This document shows positions 1 to 12,000 of a DNA stretch of 64,000 nucleotides, piece by piece; positions within the stretch are counted from its first letter, which is position 1; each line of letters starts with the position of its first letter. The stretch comes from Mactromeris polynyma (lineage: Eukaryota; Mollusca; Bivalvia; Venerida; Mactridae). The notes beneath the pieces were generated by a model, which was given only the letters and a program-made list of their open reading frames with translations, was not told the DNA's origin and did no database searches. Both the position numbers and the translations under genes were made by a program. The DNA lies in contig JASFXZ010000117.1 in NCBI GenBank assembly GCA_032209605.1, positions 1-64,000 of the forward strand, written 5' to 3'.

Positions 1-2600
1 ACCTAAATGGTAAATCGTTGATGTGTACCATGTGCGGAACTGATATAGCCTAGACCGTATGAGGTGCACTATACCCAGCACTGGCTAGTAGTGAAAAGGT
101 AACACTAATATGGAATAATATACATAATTTATTCATGCACATTAAGACAAATACATCGATGACATAGACGACAGCAGGATCTTGTTAACATACCTCCTAA
201 ATAGCACTCAGGAAATAACCACGGACCTTCGGTTCATAACAGTTCTTTTTGTTTTCACATGATGACTCAAGTGTTTTGCAGAGTCTTGCGTTACTCTGCA
301 TATGTGTATGTCGATTACACTTTGTTTATCGATGCACGGCATTCTGACAGACGAGGCGATATTGTGCGGCAGGATACTGAATGAAAATAAAAGTCGATGA
401 CAATTGGATGGTATTACTTTTAAATGACACAGCGTGACGGCAGAGGAGTTTGTTCTGTCAGAGTGGCGTTGGCTTTGAATGTGATCTAGTGCGGCAAAAG
501 AGATAACGTCGGTTCTGGGATTGATCTGGTATATGAGTTGCGCGACCTGATGAACTGTTTGTGGTGAGGAGGGCTTATATTACACAACAAGTACAAAAAT
601 ACCTAAGATACTCGGGAGTGAGGAGTAGTCGGAACTGGTGCTTACTTTTCAATAAATACATCTAACACACAGAGAGCGGTTTACAAAGCCGACGACTGAG
701 ATAATAGAGGAGCACACGACACTAGTTGTGGATTAATATAACTGTGTTTGTCAGTCTGTGGTTCCATAAGTAGAACATGCTCTCTTGTCTATTTTCTGTT
801 GCATACTAGCATCGGTACGCTATTGCTGTGTACAATTGTGTGTAGTGCCAGCCGGTGAGTGTTTGTATATGGTTTGTGACAAAGGCCATAGTGTAAAAGC
901 TGGAGTTACCATGCGGAATGATAACCGAGGACGTAGGATGCACTACCAGCGCTGCTGATTGTGTGTGAAAAGGTTAGAACAGGCTATAGTGTAGAGATAA
1001 ACAGTAATTTATTCAGCAATTAAGAGCAAATACTCGAATATACATAACGCACAATTTACATAACATAAATAGCACATCAGAAATAAACACGTGACGTTCT
1101 TCAATAACAGTTCATTTGTTTTTACACTATATGTCAAGTGTTTCAGAGTTGCGTTACTCTCATATTGTGTATGTCGATTACATTGTTTACATCACTGCAT
1201 TCTGACAGACGCGATATTGTCGGACAGGATACTGACATGAAAATAAAAAGCAAGAACAATGGATGGATTACATTTAAATGACCACGTGACGCAGATGAGT
1301 TTTTCTTCAAGCGTTGGCTTGAATGTGATCTATCGGCAAAAAGAATAACCTTCTGGGTATTGAACCGGTATATATTGCTACCTATGAACGTTTGTGGTGA
1401 GGAGTATATATTTACAAACAATTACAAAAATAAAGAATACCTCGGGTTGAGAGTCGAACTGGATGCTTAACTTTTCAATAAATACATCTAAATACAGAAC
1501 GTTTAACCGACTGAGTTATAGAGGCACACACCCTAGTTTGGATTAAATAACTTGTTTGGTAGTCTGTGTTCCATAATAAAACATGCCTTTGTCTATTTTC
1601 TGTATGCATACTAGGCATCGGTAACGCTATTGCTGTGTACAATTGTTGTATGCCACCGTATGTTGTATATGTATTGTACAAAGCAAAATGTAAATCTGAG
1701 TTACCATGCGGAATGATAACCAGACGTATGATGCACTAACCAGCGCTGCTATTAGTGAAAAGGTAACACTATATTGTAATAATAAACATAATTTATTCAG
1801 CAATTAAGACAAATACCTCGAATATACATAACGCACAATTTAACTTAACATAAATAGCACATCAGAAATAAACACGTGACGTTCTTCAATAACAGTTCAT
1901 TTTGTTTTACATATATGTCAAGTGTTTTTTCAGAGTTGCGTTACTCTCATATTGTGTATGTCGATTACATTGCTTTACATCACTGGCATTCTGACAGACG
2001 CGATATTGTCGGCAGGATACTGAATGAAATAAAAGCAAGAACAATGGATGGATTACATTTAAATGACCACGTGACCAGATGAGTTTTTTCTTCAAGCGTT
2101 GGCTTGAATGTGATCTATCGGCAAAAAGAATAACCTTCTGGGTATTGAACCGGTATATATTGCTACCTGATGAACGTTTGTGGTGAGGAGTATATATTTA
2201 CAAACAATTACAAAAATAAAGAATACCTCGGGGGTGAGAGTCGAACTGGGGTGGCTTAACTTTTCAATAAATACATGCTAAATACAGAACGTTTAACCGA
2301 CTGAGTTATAGAGGCACACACCTAGTTTGGATTAAATAACTTGTTTTGTAGGTCTGTGTTCCATAATAAACATGCCTTTGTCTATTTTCTGTATGCATAC
2401 TAGGCATCGGTACGCTATTGCTGTGTACAATTGTTGTATGCCACCGTATGTTGTAGATGTATTGTACAAAGCCAAATGTAAATCTGAGTTACCATGCGGA
2501 ATTGATAACCAGACGTATGATGCACTAACCAGCGCTGCTATTAGTGAAAAGGTAACACTATATTGTAATAATTAACATAATTTATTCAGCGAATTTAGAC
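1..2600. repeat. Noisy left-edge copies of the satellite unit
   Basis: This stretch aligns to the same unit but with many scattered single-base insertions and a few substitutions. The spacing of the marker gtgaaaaggt is 874 bp (91 to 965), then 790 (965 to 1755), 789 (1755 to 2544) and 779 (2544 to 3323); further in it is 776-778. The first copy therefore carries about 96 extra bases, mostly single insertions spread evenly, and the excess fades quickly. That gradient looks like unpolished long-read sequence at a contig end. Real decay of edge monomers is the alternative, but it would be expected to show mainly substitutions. Frames read in this stretch should not be trusted. Confidence 0.85.
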
Positions 2601-4428
2601 AAATACTCGAATATACATAACGCACAATTTAACATAACATAAATAGCACATCAGAAATAAACACGTGACGTTCTTCAATAACAGTTCATTTTGTTTTTAC
2701 ATATATGTCAAGTGTTTTTCAGAGTTGCGTTACTCTCATATTGTGTATGTCGATTACATTGTTTACATCACTGCATTCTGACAGACGCGATATTGTCGGC
2801 AGGATACTGAATGAAATAAAAGCAAGAACAATGGATGGATTACATTTAAATGACCACGTGACGCAGATGAGTTTTTCTTCAAGCGTTGGCTTGAATGTGA
2901 TCTATCGGCAAAAAGAATAACCTTCTGGGTATTGAACCGGTATATATTGCTACCTGATGAACGTTTGTGGTGAGGAGTATATATTTACAAACAATTACAA
3001 AAATAAAGAATACCTCGGGTGAGAGTCGAACTGGTGCTTAACTTTTCAATAAATACATCTAAATACAGAACGTTTAACCGACTGAGTTATAGAGGCACAC
3101 ACCTAGTTTGGATTAAATAACTTGTTTTGTAGTCGGTGTTCCATAATAAACATGCCTTTGTCTATTTTCTGTATGCATACTAGGCATCGGTACGCTATTG
3201 CGGTGTACAATTGTTGTATGCCACCGTATGTTGTATATGTATTGTACAAAGCCAAATGTAAATCTGAGTTACCATGCGGAATGATAACCAGACGTATGAT
3301 GCACTAACCAGCGCTGCTATTAGTGAAAAGGTAACACTATATTGTAATAATAAACATAATTTATTCAGCAATTAAGACAAATACTCGAATATACATAACG
3401 CACAATTTAACATAACATAAATAGCACATCAGAAATAAACACGTGACGTTCTTCAATAACAGTTCATTTTGTTTTTACATATATGTCAAGTGTTTTTCAG
3501 AGTTGCGTTACTCTCATATTGTGTATGTCGATTACATTGTTTACATCACTGCATTCTGACAGACGCGATATTGTCGGCAGGATACTGAATGAAATAAAAG
3601 CAAGAACAATGGATAGATTACATTTAAATGACCACGTGACGCAGATGAGTTTTTCTTCAAGCGTTGGCTTGAATGTGATCTATCGGCAAAAAGAATAACC
3701 TTCTGGGTATTGAACCGGTATATATTGCTACCTGATGAACGTTTGTGGTGAGGAGTATATATTTACAAACAATTACAAAAATAAAGAATACCTCGGGTGA
3801 GAGTCGAACTGGTGCTTAACTTTTCAATAAATACATCTAAATACAGAACGTTTAACCGACTGAGTTATAGAGGCACACACCTAGTTTGGATTAAATAACT
3901 TGTTTTGTAGTCTGTGTTCCATAATAAACATGCCTTTGTCTATTTTCTGTATGCATACTAGGCATCGGTACGCTATTGCTGTGTACAATTGTTGTATGCC
4001 ACCGTATGTTGTATATGTATTGTACAAAGCCAAATGTAAATCTGAGTTACCATGCGGAATGATAACCAGACGTATGATGCACTAACCAGCGCTGCTATTA
4101 GTGAAAAGGTAACACTATATTGTAATAATAAACATAATTTATTCAGCAATTAAGACAAATACTCGAATAAACATAACGCACAATTTAACATAACATAAAT
4201 AGCACATCAGAAATAAACACGTGACGTTCTTCAATAACAGTTCATTTTGTTTTTACATATATGTCAAGTGTTTCAGAGTTGCGTTACTCTCATATTGTGT
4301 ATGTCGATTACATTGTTTACATCACTGCATTCTGACAGACGCGATATTGTCGGCAGGAAACTGAATGAAATAAAAGCAAGAACAATGGATGGATTACATT
4401 TAAATGACCACGTGACGCAGATGAGTTA
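2573..4428. repeat. Six-unit-offset duplicated block, first copy
   Basis: Eight single-base variants in this stretch (2573, 3135, 3202, 3615, 4170, 4359, 4428 and the B-type tract) recur at offset 4664-4665 in 7238-9092. The only extra change noticed in the second copy is a G-to-A at 7464. Confidence 0.8.
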
Positions 4429-4993
4429 TTCTTCAAGCGTTGGCTTGAATGTGATCTATCGGCAAAAAGAATAACCTTCTGGGTATTGAACCGGTATATA
4501 TTGCTACCTGATGAACGTTTGTGGTGAGGAGTATATATTTACAAACAATTACAAAAATAAAGAATACCTCGGGTGAGAGTCGAACTGGTGCTTAACTTTT
4601 CAATAAATACATCTAAATACAGAACGTTTAACCGACTGAGTTATAGAGGCACACACCTAGTTTGGATTAAATAACTTGTTTTGTAGTCTGTGTTCCATAA
4701 TAAACATGCCTTTGTCTATTTTCTGTATGCATACTAGGCATCGGTACGCTATTGCTGTGTACAATTGTTGTATGCCACCGTATGTTGTATATGTATTGTA
4801 CAAAGCCAAATGTAAATCTGAGTTACCATGCGGAATGATAACCAGACGTATGATGCACTAACCAGCGCTGCTATTAGTGAAAAGGTAACACTATATTGTA
4901 ATAATAAACATAATTTATTCAGCAATTAAGACAAATACTCGAATATACATAACGCACAATTTAACATAACATAAATAGCACATCAGAAATAAA

Positions 4994-5002
4994 CACGTGA
5001 CG
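4994..5002 (+). promoter_or_regulatory. CACGTGACG, first E-box/CDEI-like site of the unit
   Basis: This site contains the palindromic E box CACGTG. Its reverse complement begins CGTCACGTG, which includes GTCACGTG, a perfect match to the budding-yeast centromere element CDEI pattern RTCACRTG and to the M-box/CLEAR-type half site bound by bHLH-zipper proteins. It is present in essentially every clean unit. One copy has CACGTGATG (near 55486-55494), which still fits RTCACRTG. No protein binding is shown by the sequence. Confidence 0.45.
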
Positions 5003-5186
5003 TTCTTCAATAACAGTTCATTTTGTTTTTACATATATGTCAAGTGTTTTTCAGAGTTGCGTTACTCTCATATTGTGTATGTCGATTACATTGTTTACAT
5101 CACTGCATTCTGACAGACGCGATATTGTCGGCAGGATACTGAATGAAATAAAAGCAAGAACAATGGATGGATTACATTTAAATGAC

Positions 5187-5195
5187 CACGTGACG
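5187..5195 (+). promoter_or_regulatory. CACGTGACG, second E-box/CDEI-like site of the unit
   Basis: The same 9-mer occurs again 193 bp downstream of the first in type A units, 191 bp in type B and 192 bp in type C, because the length-variable tracts lie between the two. It follows directly after the palindrome CATTTAAATG (5175-5184). Confidence 0.45.
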
Positions 5196-5294
5196 CAGAT
5201 GAGTTTTTCTTCAAGCGTTGGCTTGAATGTGATCTATCGGCAAAAAGAATAACCTTCTGGGTATTGAACCGGTATATATTGCTACCTGATGAAC

Positions 5295-5324
5295 GTTTGT
5301 GGTGAGGAGCATATATTTACAAAC
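5295..5324. repeat. Short inverted repeat GTTTGT / ACAAAC
   Basis: A 6-bp inverted repeat at 5295-5300 and 5319-5324 with an 18-nt AT-rich spacer. It lies just beyond the T run of the tRNA-like module and recurs in each unit. It is too short and widely spaced to call a terminator with confidence. Confidence 0.3.
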
Positions 5325-5330
5325 AATTAC

Positions 5331-5335
5331 AAAAA
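5331..5335 (-). terminator. T5 run after tRNA-like module (Pol III terminator-like)
   Basis: Five A on the plus strand give TTTTT on the minus strand, 8 nt beyond the 3' end of the tRNA-like segment. A run of four or more T is the standard Pol III stop. It recurs 123 to 119 bases before each anchor and is broken to TATTT in two copies (13103-13107 and 14657-14661). A chance A-run in AT-rich DNA is possible, but its position fits the module. Confidence 0.4.
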
Positions 5336-5353
5336 TAAAGAATACCTCGGGTG

Positions 5354-5364
5354 AGAGTCGAACT
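5354..5364 (-). promoter_or_regulatory. B box-like Pol III promoter element (reference copy)
   Basis: The minus strand reads AGTTCGACTCT, close to the B-box pattern GGTTCGANTCC with changes at the first and last positions. It contains the TTCGA core of the tRNA T-loop. It lies 45 nt downstream of the A box-like element. Two duplicated copies carry a change inside it (27890 and 33319). Confidence 0.5.
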
Positions 5365-5409
5365 GGTGCTTAACTTTTCAATAAATACATCTAAATACAG
5401 AACGTTTAA

Positions 5410-5421
5410 CCGACTGAGTTA
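5410..5421 (-). promoter_or_regulatory. A box-like Pol III promoter element (reference copy)
   Basis: The minus strand reads TAACTCAGTCGG. Against the general A-box pattern TRGYNNAGYNGG only the third base departs (A for G). It sits 8 nt into the tRNA-like segment, as in a real tRNA. It recurs 44 to 33 bases before each anchor. One copy (46568-46579) has lost the first G of the terminal GG. Confidence 0.5.
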
Positions 5422-7237
5422 TAGAGGCACACACCTAGTTTGGATTAAATAACTTGTTTTGTAGTCTGTGTTCCATAATAAACATGCCTTTGTCTATTTT
5501 CTGTATGCATACTAGGCATCGGTACGCTATTGCTGTGTACAATTGTTGTATGCCACCGTATGTTGTATATGTATTGTACAAAGCCAAATGTAAATCTGAG
5601 TTACCATGCGGAATGATAACCAGACGTATGATGCACTAACCAGCGCTGCTATTTGTGAAAAGGTAACACTATATTGTAATAATAAACATAATTTATTCAG
5701 CAATTAAGACAAATACTCGAATATACATAACGCACAATTTAACATAACATAAATAGCACATCAGAAATAAACACGTGACGTTCTTCAATAACAGTTCATT
5801 TTGTTTTTACATATATGTCAAGTGTTTCAGAGTTGCGTTACTCTCATATTGTGTATGTCGATTACATTGTTTACATCACTGCATTCTGACAGACGCGATA
5901 TTGTCGGCAGGATACTGAATGAAATAAAAGCAAGAACAATGGATGGATTACATTTAAATGACCACGTGACGCAGATGAGTTTTTCTTCAAGCGTTGGCTT
6001 GAATGTGATCTATCGGCAAAAAGAATAACCTTCTGGGTATTGAACCGGTATATATTGCTACCTAATGAACGTTTGTGGTGAGGAGTATATATTTACAAAC
6101 AATTACAAAAATAAAGAATACCTCGGGTGAGAGTCGAACTGGTGCTTAACTTTTCAATAAATACATCTAAATACAGAACGTTTAACCGACTGAGTTATAG
6201 AGGCACACACCTAGTTTGGATTAAATAACTTGTTTTGTAGTCTGTGTTCCATAATAAACATGCCTTTGTCTATTTTCTGTATGCATACTAGGCATCGGTA
6301 CGCTATTGCTGTGTACAATTGTTGTATGCCACCGTATGTTGTATATGTATTGTACAAAGCCAAATGTAAATCTGAGTTACCATGCGGAATGATAACCAGA
6401 CGTATGATGCACTAACCAGCGCTGCTATTAGTGAAAAGGTAACACTATATTGTAATAATAAACATAATTTATTCAGCAATTAAGACAAATACTCGAATAT
6501 ACATAACGCACAATTTAACATAACATAAATAGCACATCAGAAATAAACACGTGACGTTCTTCAATAACAGTTCATTTTGTTTTTACATATATGTCAAGTG
6601 TTTTTCAGAGTTGCGTTACTCTCATATTGTGTATGTCGATTACATTGTTTACATCACTGCATTCTGACAGACGCGATATTGTCGGCAGGATACTGAATGA
6701 AATAAAAGCAAGAACAATGGATGGATTACATTTAAATGACCACGTGACGCAGATGAGTTTTTCTTCAAGCGTTGGCTTGAATGTGATCTATCGGCAAAAA
6801 GAATAACCTTCTGGGTATTGAACCGGTATATATTGCTACCTGATGAACGTTTGTGGTGAGGAGTATATATTTACAAACAATTACAAAAATAAAGAATACC
6901 TCGGGTGAGAGTCGAACTGGTGCTTAACTTTTCAATAAATACATCTAAATACAGAACGTTTAACCGACTGAGTTATAGAGGCACACACCTAGTTTGGATT
7001 AAATAACTTGTTTTGTAGTCTGTGTTCCATAATAAACATGCCTTTGTCTATTTTCTGTATGCATACTAGGCATCGGTACGCTATTGCTGTGTACAATTGT
7101 TGTATGCCACCGTATGTTGTATATGTATTGTACAAAGCCAAATGTAAATCTGAGTTACCATGCGGAATGATAACCAGACGTATGATGCACTAACCAGCGC
7201 TGCTATTAGTGAAAAGGTAACACTATATTGTAATAAT

Positions 7238-9092
7238 TAACATAATTTATTCAGCAATTAAGACAAATACTCGAATATACATAACGCACAATTTAACATA
7301 ACATAAATAGCACATCAGAAATAAACACGTGACGTTCTTCAATAACAGTTCATTTTGTTTTTACATATATGTCAAGTGTTTTTCAGAGTTGCGTTACTCT
7401 CATATTGTGTATGTCGATTACATTGTTTACATCACTGCATTCTGACAGACGCGATATTGTCGGCAAGATACTGAATGAAATAAAAGCAAGAACAATGGAT
7501 GGATTACATTTAAATGACCACGTGACGCAGATGAGTTTTTCTTCAAGCGTTGGCTTGAATGTGATCTATCGGCAAAAAGAATAACCTTCTGGGTATTGAA
7601 CCGGTATATATTGCTACCTGATGAACGTTTGTGGTGAGGAGTATATATTTACAAACAATTACAAAAATAAAGAATACCTCGGGTGAGAGTCGAACTGGTG
7701 CTTAACTTTTCAATAAATACATCTAAATACAGAACGTTTAACCGACTGAGTTATAGAGGCACACACCTAGTTTGGATTAAATAACTTGTTTTGTAGTCGG
7801 TGTTCCATAATAAACATGCCTTTGTCTATTTTCTGTATGCATACTAGGCATCGGTACGCTATTGCGGTGTACAATTGTTGTATGCCACCGTATGTTGTAT
7901 ATGTATTGTACAAAGCCAAATGTAAATCTGAGTTACCATGCGGAATGATAACCAGACGTATGATGCACTAACCAGCGCTGCTATTAGTGAAAAGGTAACA
8001 CTATATTGTAATAATAAACATAATTTATTCAGCAATTAAGACAAATACTCGAATATACATAACGCACAATTTAACATAACATAAATAGCACATCAGAAAT
8101 AAACACGTGACGTTCTTCAATAACAGTTCATTTTGTTTTTACATATATGTCAAGTGTTTTTCAGAGTTGCGTTACTCTCATATTGTGTATGTCGATTACA
8201 TTGTTTACATCACTGCATTCTGACAGACGCGATATTGTCGGCAGGATACTGAATGAAATAAAAGCAAGAACAATGGATAGATTACATTTAAATGACCACG
8301 TGACGCAGATGAGTTTTTCTTCAAGCGTTGGCTTGAATGTGATCTATCGGCAAAAAGAATAACCTTCTGGGTATTGAACCGGTATATATTGCTACCTGAT
8401 GAACGTTTGTGGTGAGGAGTATATATTTACAAACAATTACAAAAATAAAGAATACCTCGGGTGAGAGTCGAACTGGTGCTTAACTTTTCAATAAATACAT
8501 CTAAATACAGAACGTTTAACCGACTGAGTTATAGAGGCACACACCTAGTTTGGATTAAATAACTTGTTTTGTAGTCTGTGTTCCATAATAAACATGCCTT
8601 TGTCTATTTTCTGTATGCATACTAGGCATCGGTACGCTATTGCTGTGTACAATTGTTGTATGCCACCGTATGTTGTATATGTATTGTACAAAGCCAAATG
8701 TAAATCTGAGTTACCATGCGGAATGATAACCAGACGTATGATGCACTAACCAGCGCTGCTATTAGTGAAAAGGTAACACTATATTGTAATAATAAACATA
8801 ATTTATTCAGCAATTAAGACAAATACTCGAATAAACATAACGCACAATTTAACATAACATAAATAGCACATCAGAAATAAACACGTGACGTTCTTCAATA
8901 ACAGTTCATTTTGTTTTTACATATATGTCAAGTGTTTCAGAGTTGCGTTACTCTCATATTGTGTATGTCGATTACATTGTTTACATCACTGCATTCTGAC
9001 AGACGCGATATTGTCGGCAGGAAACTGAATGAAATAAAAGCAAGAACAATGGATGGATTACATTTAAATGACCACGTGACGCAGATGAGTTA
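7238..9092. repeat. Six-unit-offset duplicated block, second copy
   Basis: It matches 2573-4428 at variants 7238, 7799, 7866, 8279, 8834, 9023 and 9092. The first three of these recur a third time at 11900, 12461 and 12528 (offset 4662). After 12528 the third copy reverts to the common sequence. Confidence 0.8.
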
Positions 9093-12000
9093 TTCTTCAA
9101 GCGTTGGCTTGAATGTGATCTATCGGCAAAAAGAATAACCTTCTGGGTATTGAACCGGTATATATTGCTACCTGATGAACGTTTGTGGTGAGGAGTATAT
9201 ATTTACAAACAATTACAAAAATAAAGAATACCTCGGGTGAGAGTCGAACTGGTGCTTAACTTTTCAATAAATACATCTAAATACAGAACGTTTAACCGAC
9301 TGAGTTATAGAGGCACACACCTAGTTTGGATTAAATAACTTGTTTTGTAGTCTGTGTTCCATAATAAACATGCCTTTGTCTATTTTCTGTATGCATACTA
9401 GGCATCGGTACGCTATTGCTGTGTACAATTGTTGTATGCCACCGTATGTTGTATATGTATTGTACAAAGCCAAATGTAAATCTGAGTTACCATGCGGAAT
9501 GATAACCAGACGTATGATGCACTAACCAGCGCTGCTATTAGTGAAAAGGTAACACTATATTGTAATAATAAACATAATTTATTCAGCAATTAAGACAAAT
9601 ACTCGAATATACATAACGCACAATTTAACATAACATAAATAGCACATCAGAAATAAACACGTGACGTTCTTCAATAACAGTTCATTTTGTTTTTACATAT
9701 ATGTCAAGTGTTTCAGAGTTGCGTTACTCTCATATTGTGTATGTCGATTACATTGTTTACATCACTGCATTCTGACAGACGCGATATTGTCGGCAGGATA
9801 CTGAATGAAATAAAAGCAAGAACAATGGATGGATTACATTTAAATGACCACGTGACGCAGATGAGTTTTTCTTCAAGCGTTGGCTTGAATGTGATCTATC
9901 GGCAAAAAGAATAACCTTCTGGGTATTGAACCGGTATATATTGCTACCTGATGAACGTTTGTGGTGAGGAGTATATATTTACAAACAATTACAAAAATAA
10001 AGAATACCTCGGGTGAGAGTCGAACTGGTGCTTATCTTTTCAATAAATACATCTAAATACAGAACGTTTAACCGACTGAGTTATAGAGGCACACACCTAG
10101 TTTGGATTAAATAACTTGTTTTGTAGTCTGTGTTCCATAATAAACATGCCTTTGTCTATTTTCTGTATGCATACTAGGCATCGGTACGCTATTGCTGTGT
10201 ACAATTGTTGTATGCCACCGTATGTTGTATATGTATTGTACAAAGCCAAATGTAAATCTGAGTTACCATGCGGAATGATAACCAGACGTATGATGCACTA
10301 ACCAGCGCTGCTATTAGTGAAAAGGTAACACTATATTGTAATAATAAACATAATTTATTCAGCAATTAAGACAAATACTCGAATATACATAACGCACAAT
10401 TTAACATAACATAAATAGCACATCAGAAATAAACACGTGACGTTCTTCAATAACAGTTCATTTTGTTTTTACATATATGTCAAGTGTTTTTCAGAGTTGC
10501 GTTACTCTCATATTGTGTATGTCGATTACATTGTTTACATCACTGCATTCTGACAGACGCGATATTGTCGGCAGGATACTGAATGAAATAAAAGCAAGAA
10601 CAATGGATGGATTACATTTAAATGACCACGTGACGCAGATGAGTTTTTCTTCAAGCGTTGGCTTGAATGTGATCTATCGGCAAAAAGAATAACCTTCTGG
10701 GTATTGAACCGGTATATATTGCTACCTGATGAACGTTTGTGGTGAGGAGTATATATTTACAAACAATTACAAAAATAAAGAATACCTCGGGTGAGAGTCG
10801 AACTGGTGCTTAACTTTTCAATAAATACATCTAAATACAGAACGTTTAACCGACTGAGTTATAGAGGCACACACCTAGTTTGGATTAAATAACTTGTTTT
10901 GTAGTCGGTGTTCCATAATAAACATGCCTTTGTCTATTTTCTGTATGCATACTAGGCATCGGTACGCTATTGCTGTGTACAATTGTTGTATGCCACCGTA
11001 TGTTGTATATGTATTGTACAAAGCCAAATGTAAATCTGAGTTACCATGCGGAATGATAACCAGACGTATGATGCACTAACCAGCGCTGCTATTAGTGAAA
11101 AGGTAACACTATATTGTAATAATAAACATAATTTATTCAGCAATTAAGACAAATACTCGAATATACATAACGCACAATTTAACATAACATAAATAGCACA
11201 TCAGAAATAAACACGTGACGTTCTTCAATAACAGTTCATTTTGTTTTTACATATATGTCAAGTGTTTCAGAGTTGCGTTACTCTCATATTGTGTATGTCG
11301 ATTACATTGTTTACATCACTGCATTCTGACAGACGCGATATTGTCGGCAGGATACTGAATGAAATAAAAGCAAGAACAATGGATGGATTACATTTAAATG
11401 ACCACGTGACGCAGATGAGTTTTTCTTCAAGCGTTGGCTTGAATGTGATCTATCGGCAAAAAGAATAACCTTCTGGGTATTGAACCGGTATATATTGCTA
11501 CCTGATGAACGTTTGTGGTGAGGAGTATATATTTACAAACAATTACAAAAATAAAGAATACCTCGGGTGAGAGTCGAACTGGTGCTTAACTTTTCAATAA
11601 ATACATCTAAATACAGAACGTTTAACCGACTGAGTTATAGAGGCACACACCTAGTTTGGATTAAATAACTTGTTTTGTAGTCTGTGTTCCATAATAAACA
11701 TGCCTTTGTCTATTTTCTGTATGCATACTAGGCATCGGTACGCTATTGCTGTGTACAATTGTTGTATGCCACCGTATGTTGTATATGTATTGTACAAAGC
11801 CAAATGTAAATCTGAGTTACCATGCGGAATGATAACCAGACGTATGATGCACTAACCAGCGCTGCTATTAGTGAAAAGGTAACACTATATTGTAATAATT
11901 AACATAATTTATTCAGCAATTAAGACAAATACTCGAATATACATAACGCACAATTTAACATAACATAAATAGCACATCAGAAATAAACACGTGACGTTCT

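Larger units (their letters stand above)
5344..5428 (-). ncRNA. tRNA-derived sequence in every unit (reference copy)
   Basis: Read on the minus strand, this 85-nt segment looks like a decayed tRNA. The 5' end GCCTC can pair with GAGGT at the 3' end (5 bp with one G-U, extendable by a T-A). TAACTCAGTCGG at 5410-5421 matches the tRNA D-arm/A box pattern except at one position. AGTTCGACTCT at 5354-5364 resembles the T-loop/B box. The two boxes are 45 nt apart, a normal Pol III type 2 spacing. Arguments against a working tRNA: the T-stem is mispaired (ACCAG facing CTCAC), the D-stem is weak, and I find no convincing 5-bp anticodon stem with a 7-nt loop, so no anticodon is assigned. The same element lies 110 to 26 bases before every unit anchor, for example 3012-3096 and 30197-30281. 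It could be a tRNA pseudogene, a SINE head, or a transcribed Pol III satellite RNA. Confidence 0.55.
4676..5453 (+). repeat. Reference satellite unit (type A, 778 bp)
   Basis: This clean copy is used here to place the internal parts of the unit. From left to right: a 10-bp palindrome GTATGCATAC at 4725-4734; ACAATTGT at 4761-4768; CAGCGCTG at 4863-4870; an AT-rich stretch of about 110 bp around 4880-4993; CACGTGACG at 4994-5002; ACATATATGT at 5031-5040; the length-variable T tract at about 5046-5050; CATTTAAATG at 5175-5184; a second CACGTGACG at 5187-5195; a GTTTGT/ACAAAC inverted repeat at 5295-5324; and a minus-strand tRNA-derived module at 5331-5428. The phase (start at ttgttttgtag) is arbitrary. 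One base, C at 5310, differs from most units. Confidence 0.9.

Noticed and set aside
1..1000. Unique flanking sequence at the left edge
   Set aside because: Despite the noise it aligns to the same unit in order, from about the end of the anchor half onwards.
3122..3307. Recurring plus-strand 61-codon frame (51 codons from its first ATG), one per unit
   Set aside because: It recurs only because units are near-identical. It has no recognisable domain, begins with TTG unless the inner ATG is used, carries mainly replacement changes, and is lost as annotated in units with the T-run change.
5281..5320. TATA-box promoter in ggtatatatt or gtatatattt
   Set aside because: AT-rich DNA gives such strings by chance, and no gene follows.
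5284..5324. Hammerhead ribozyme signal (CTGATGA on the plus strand)
   Set aside because: CTGATGA is present, but no stem II followed by GAAA could be found, and three units (6064, 23160, 55774) have CTAATGA.
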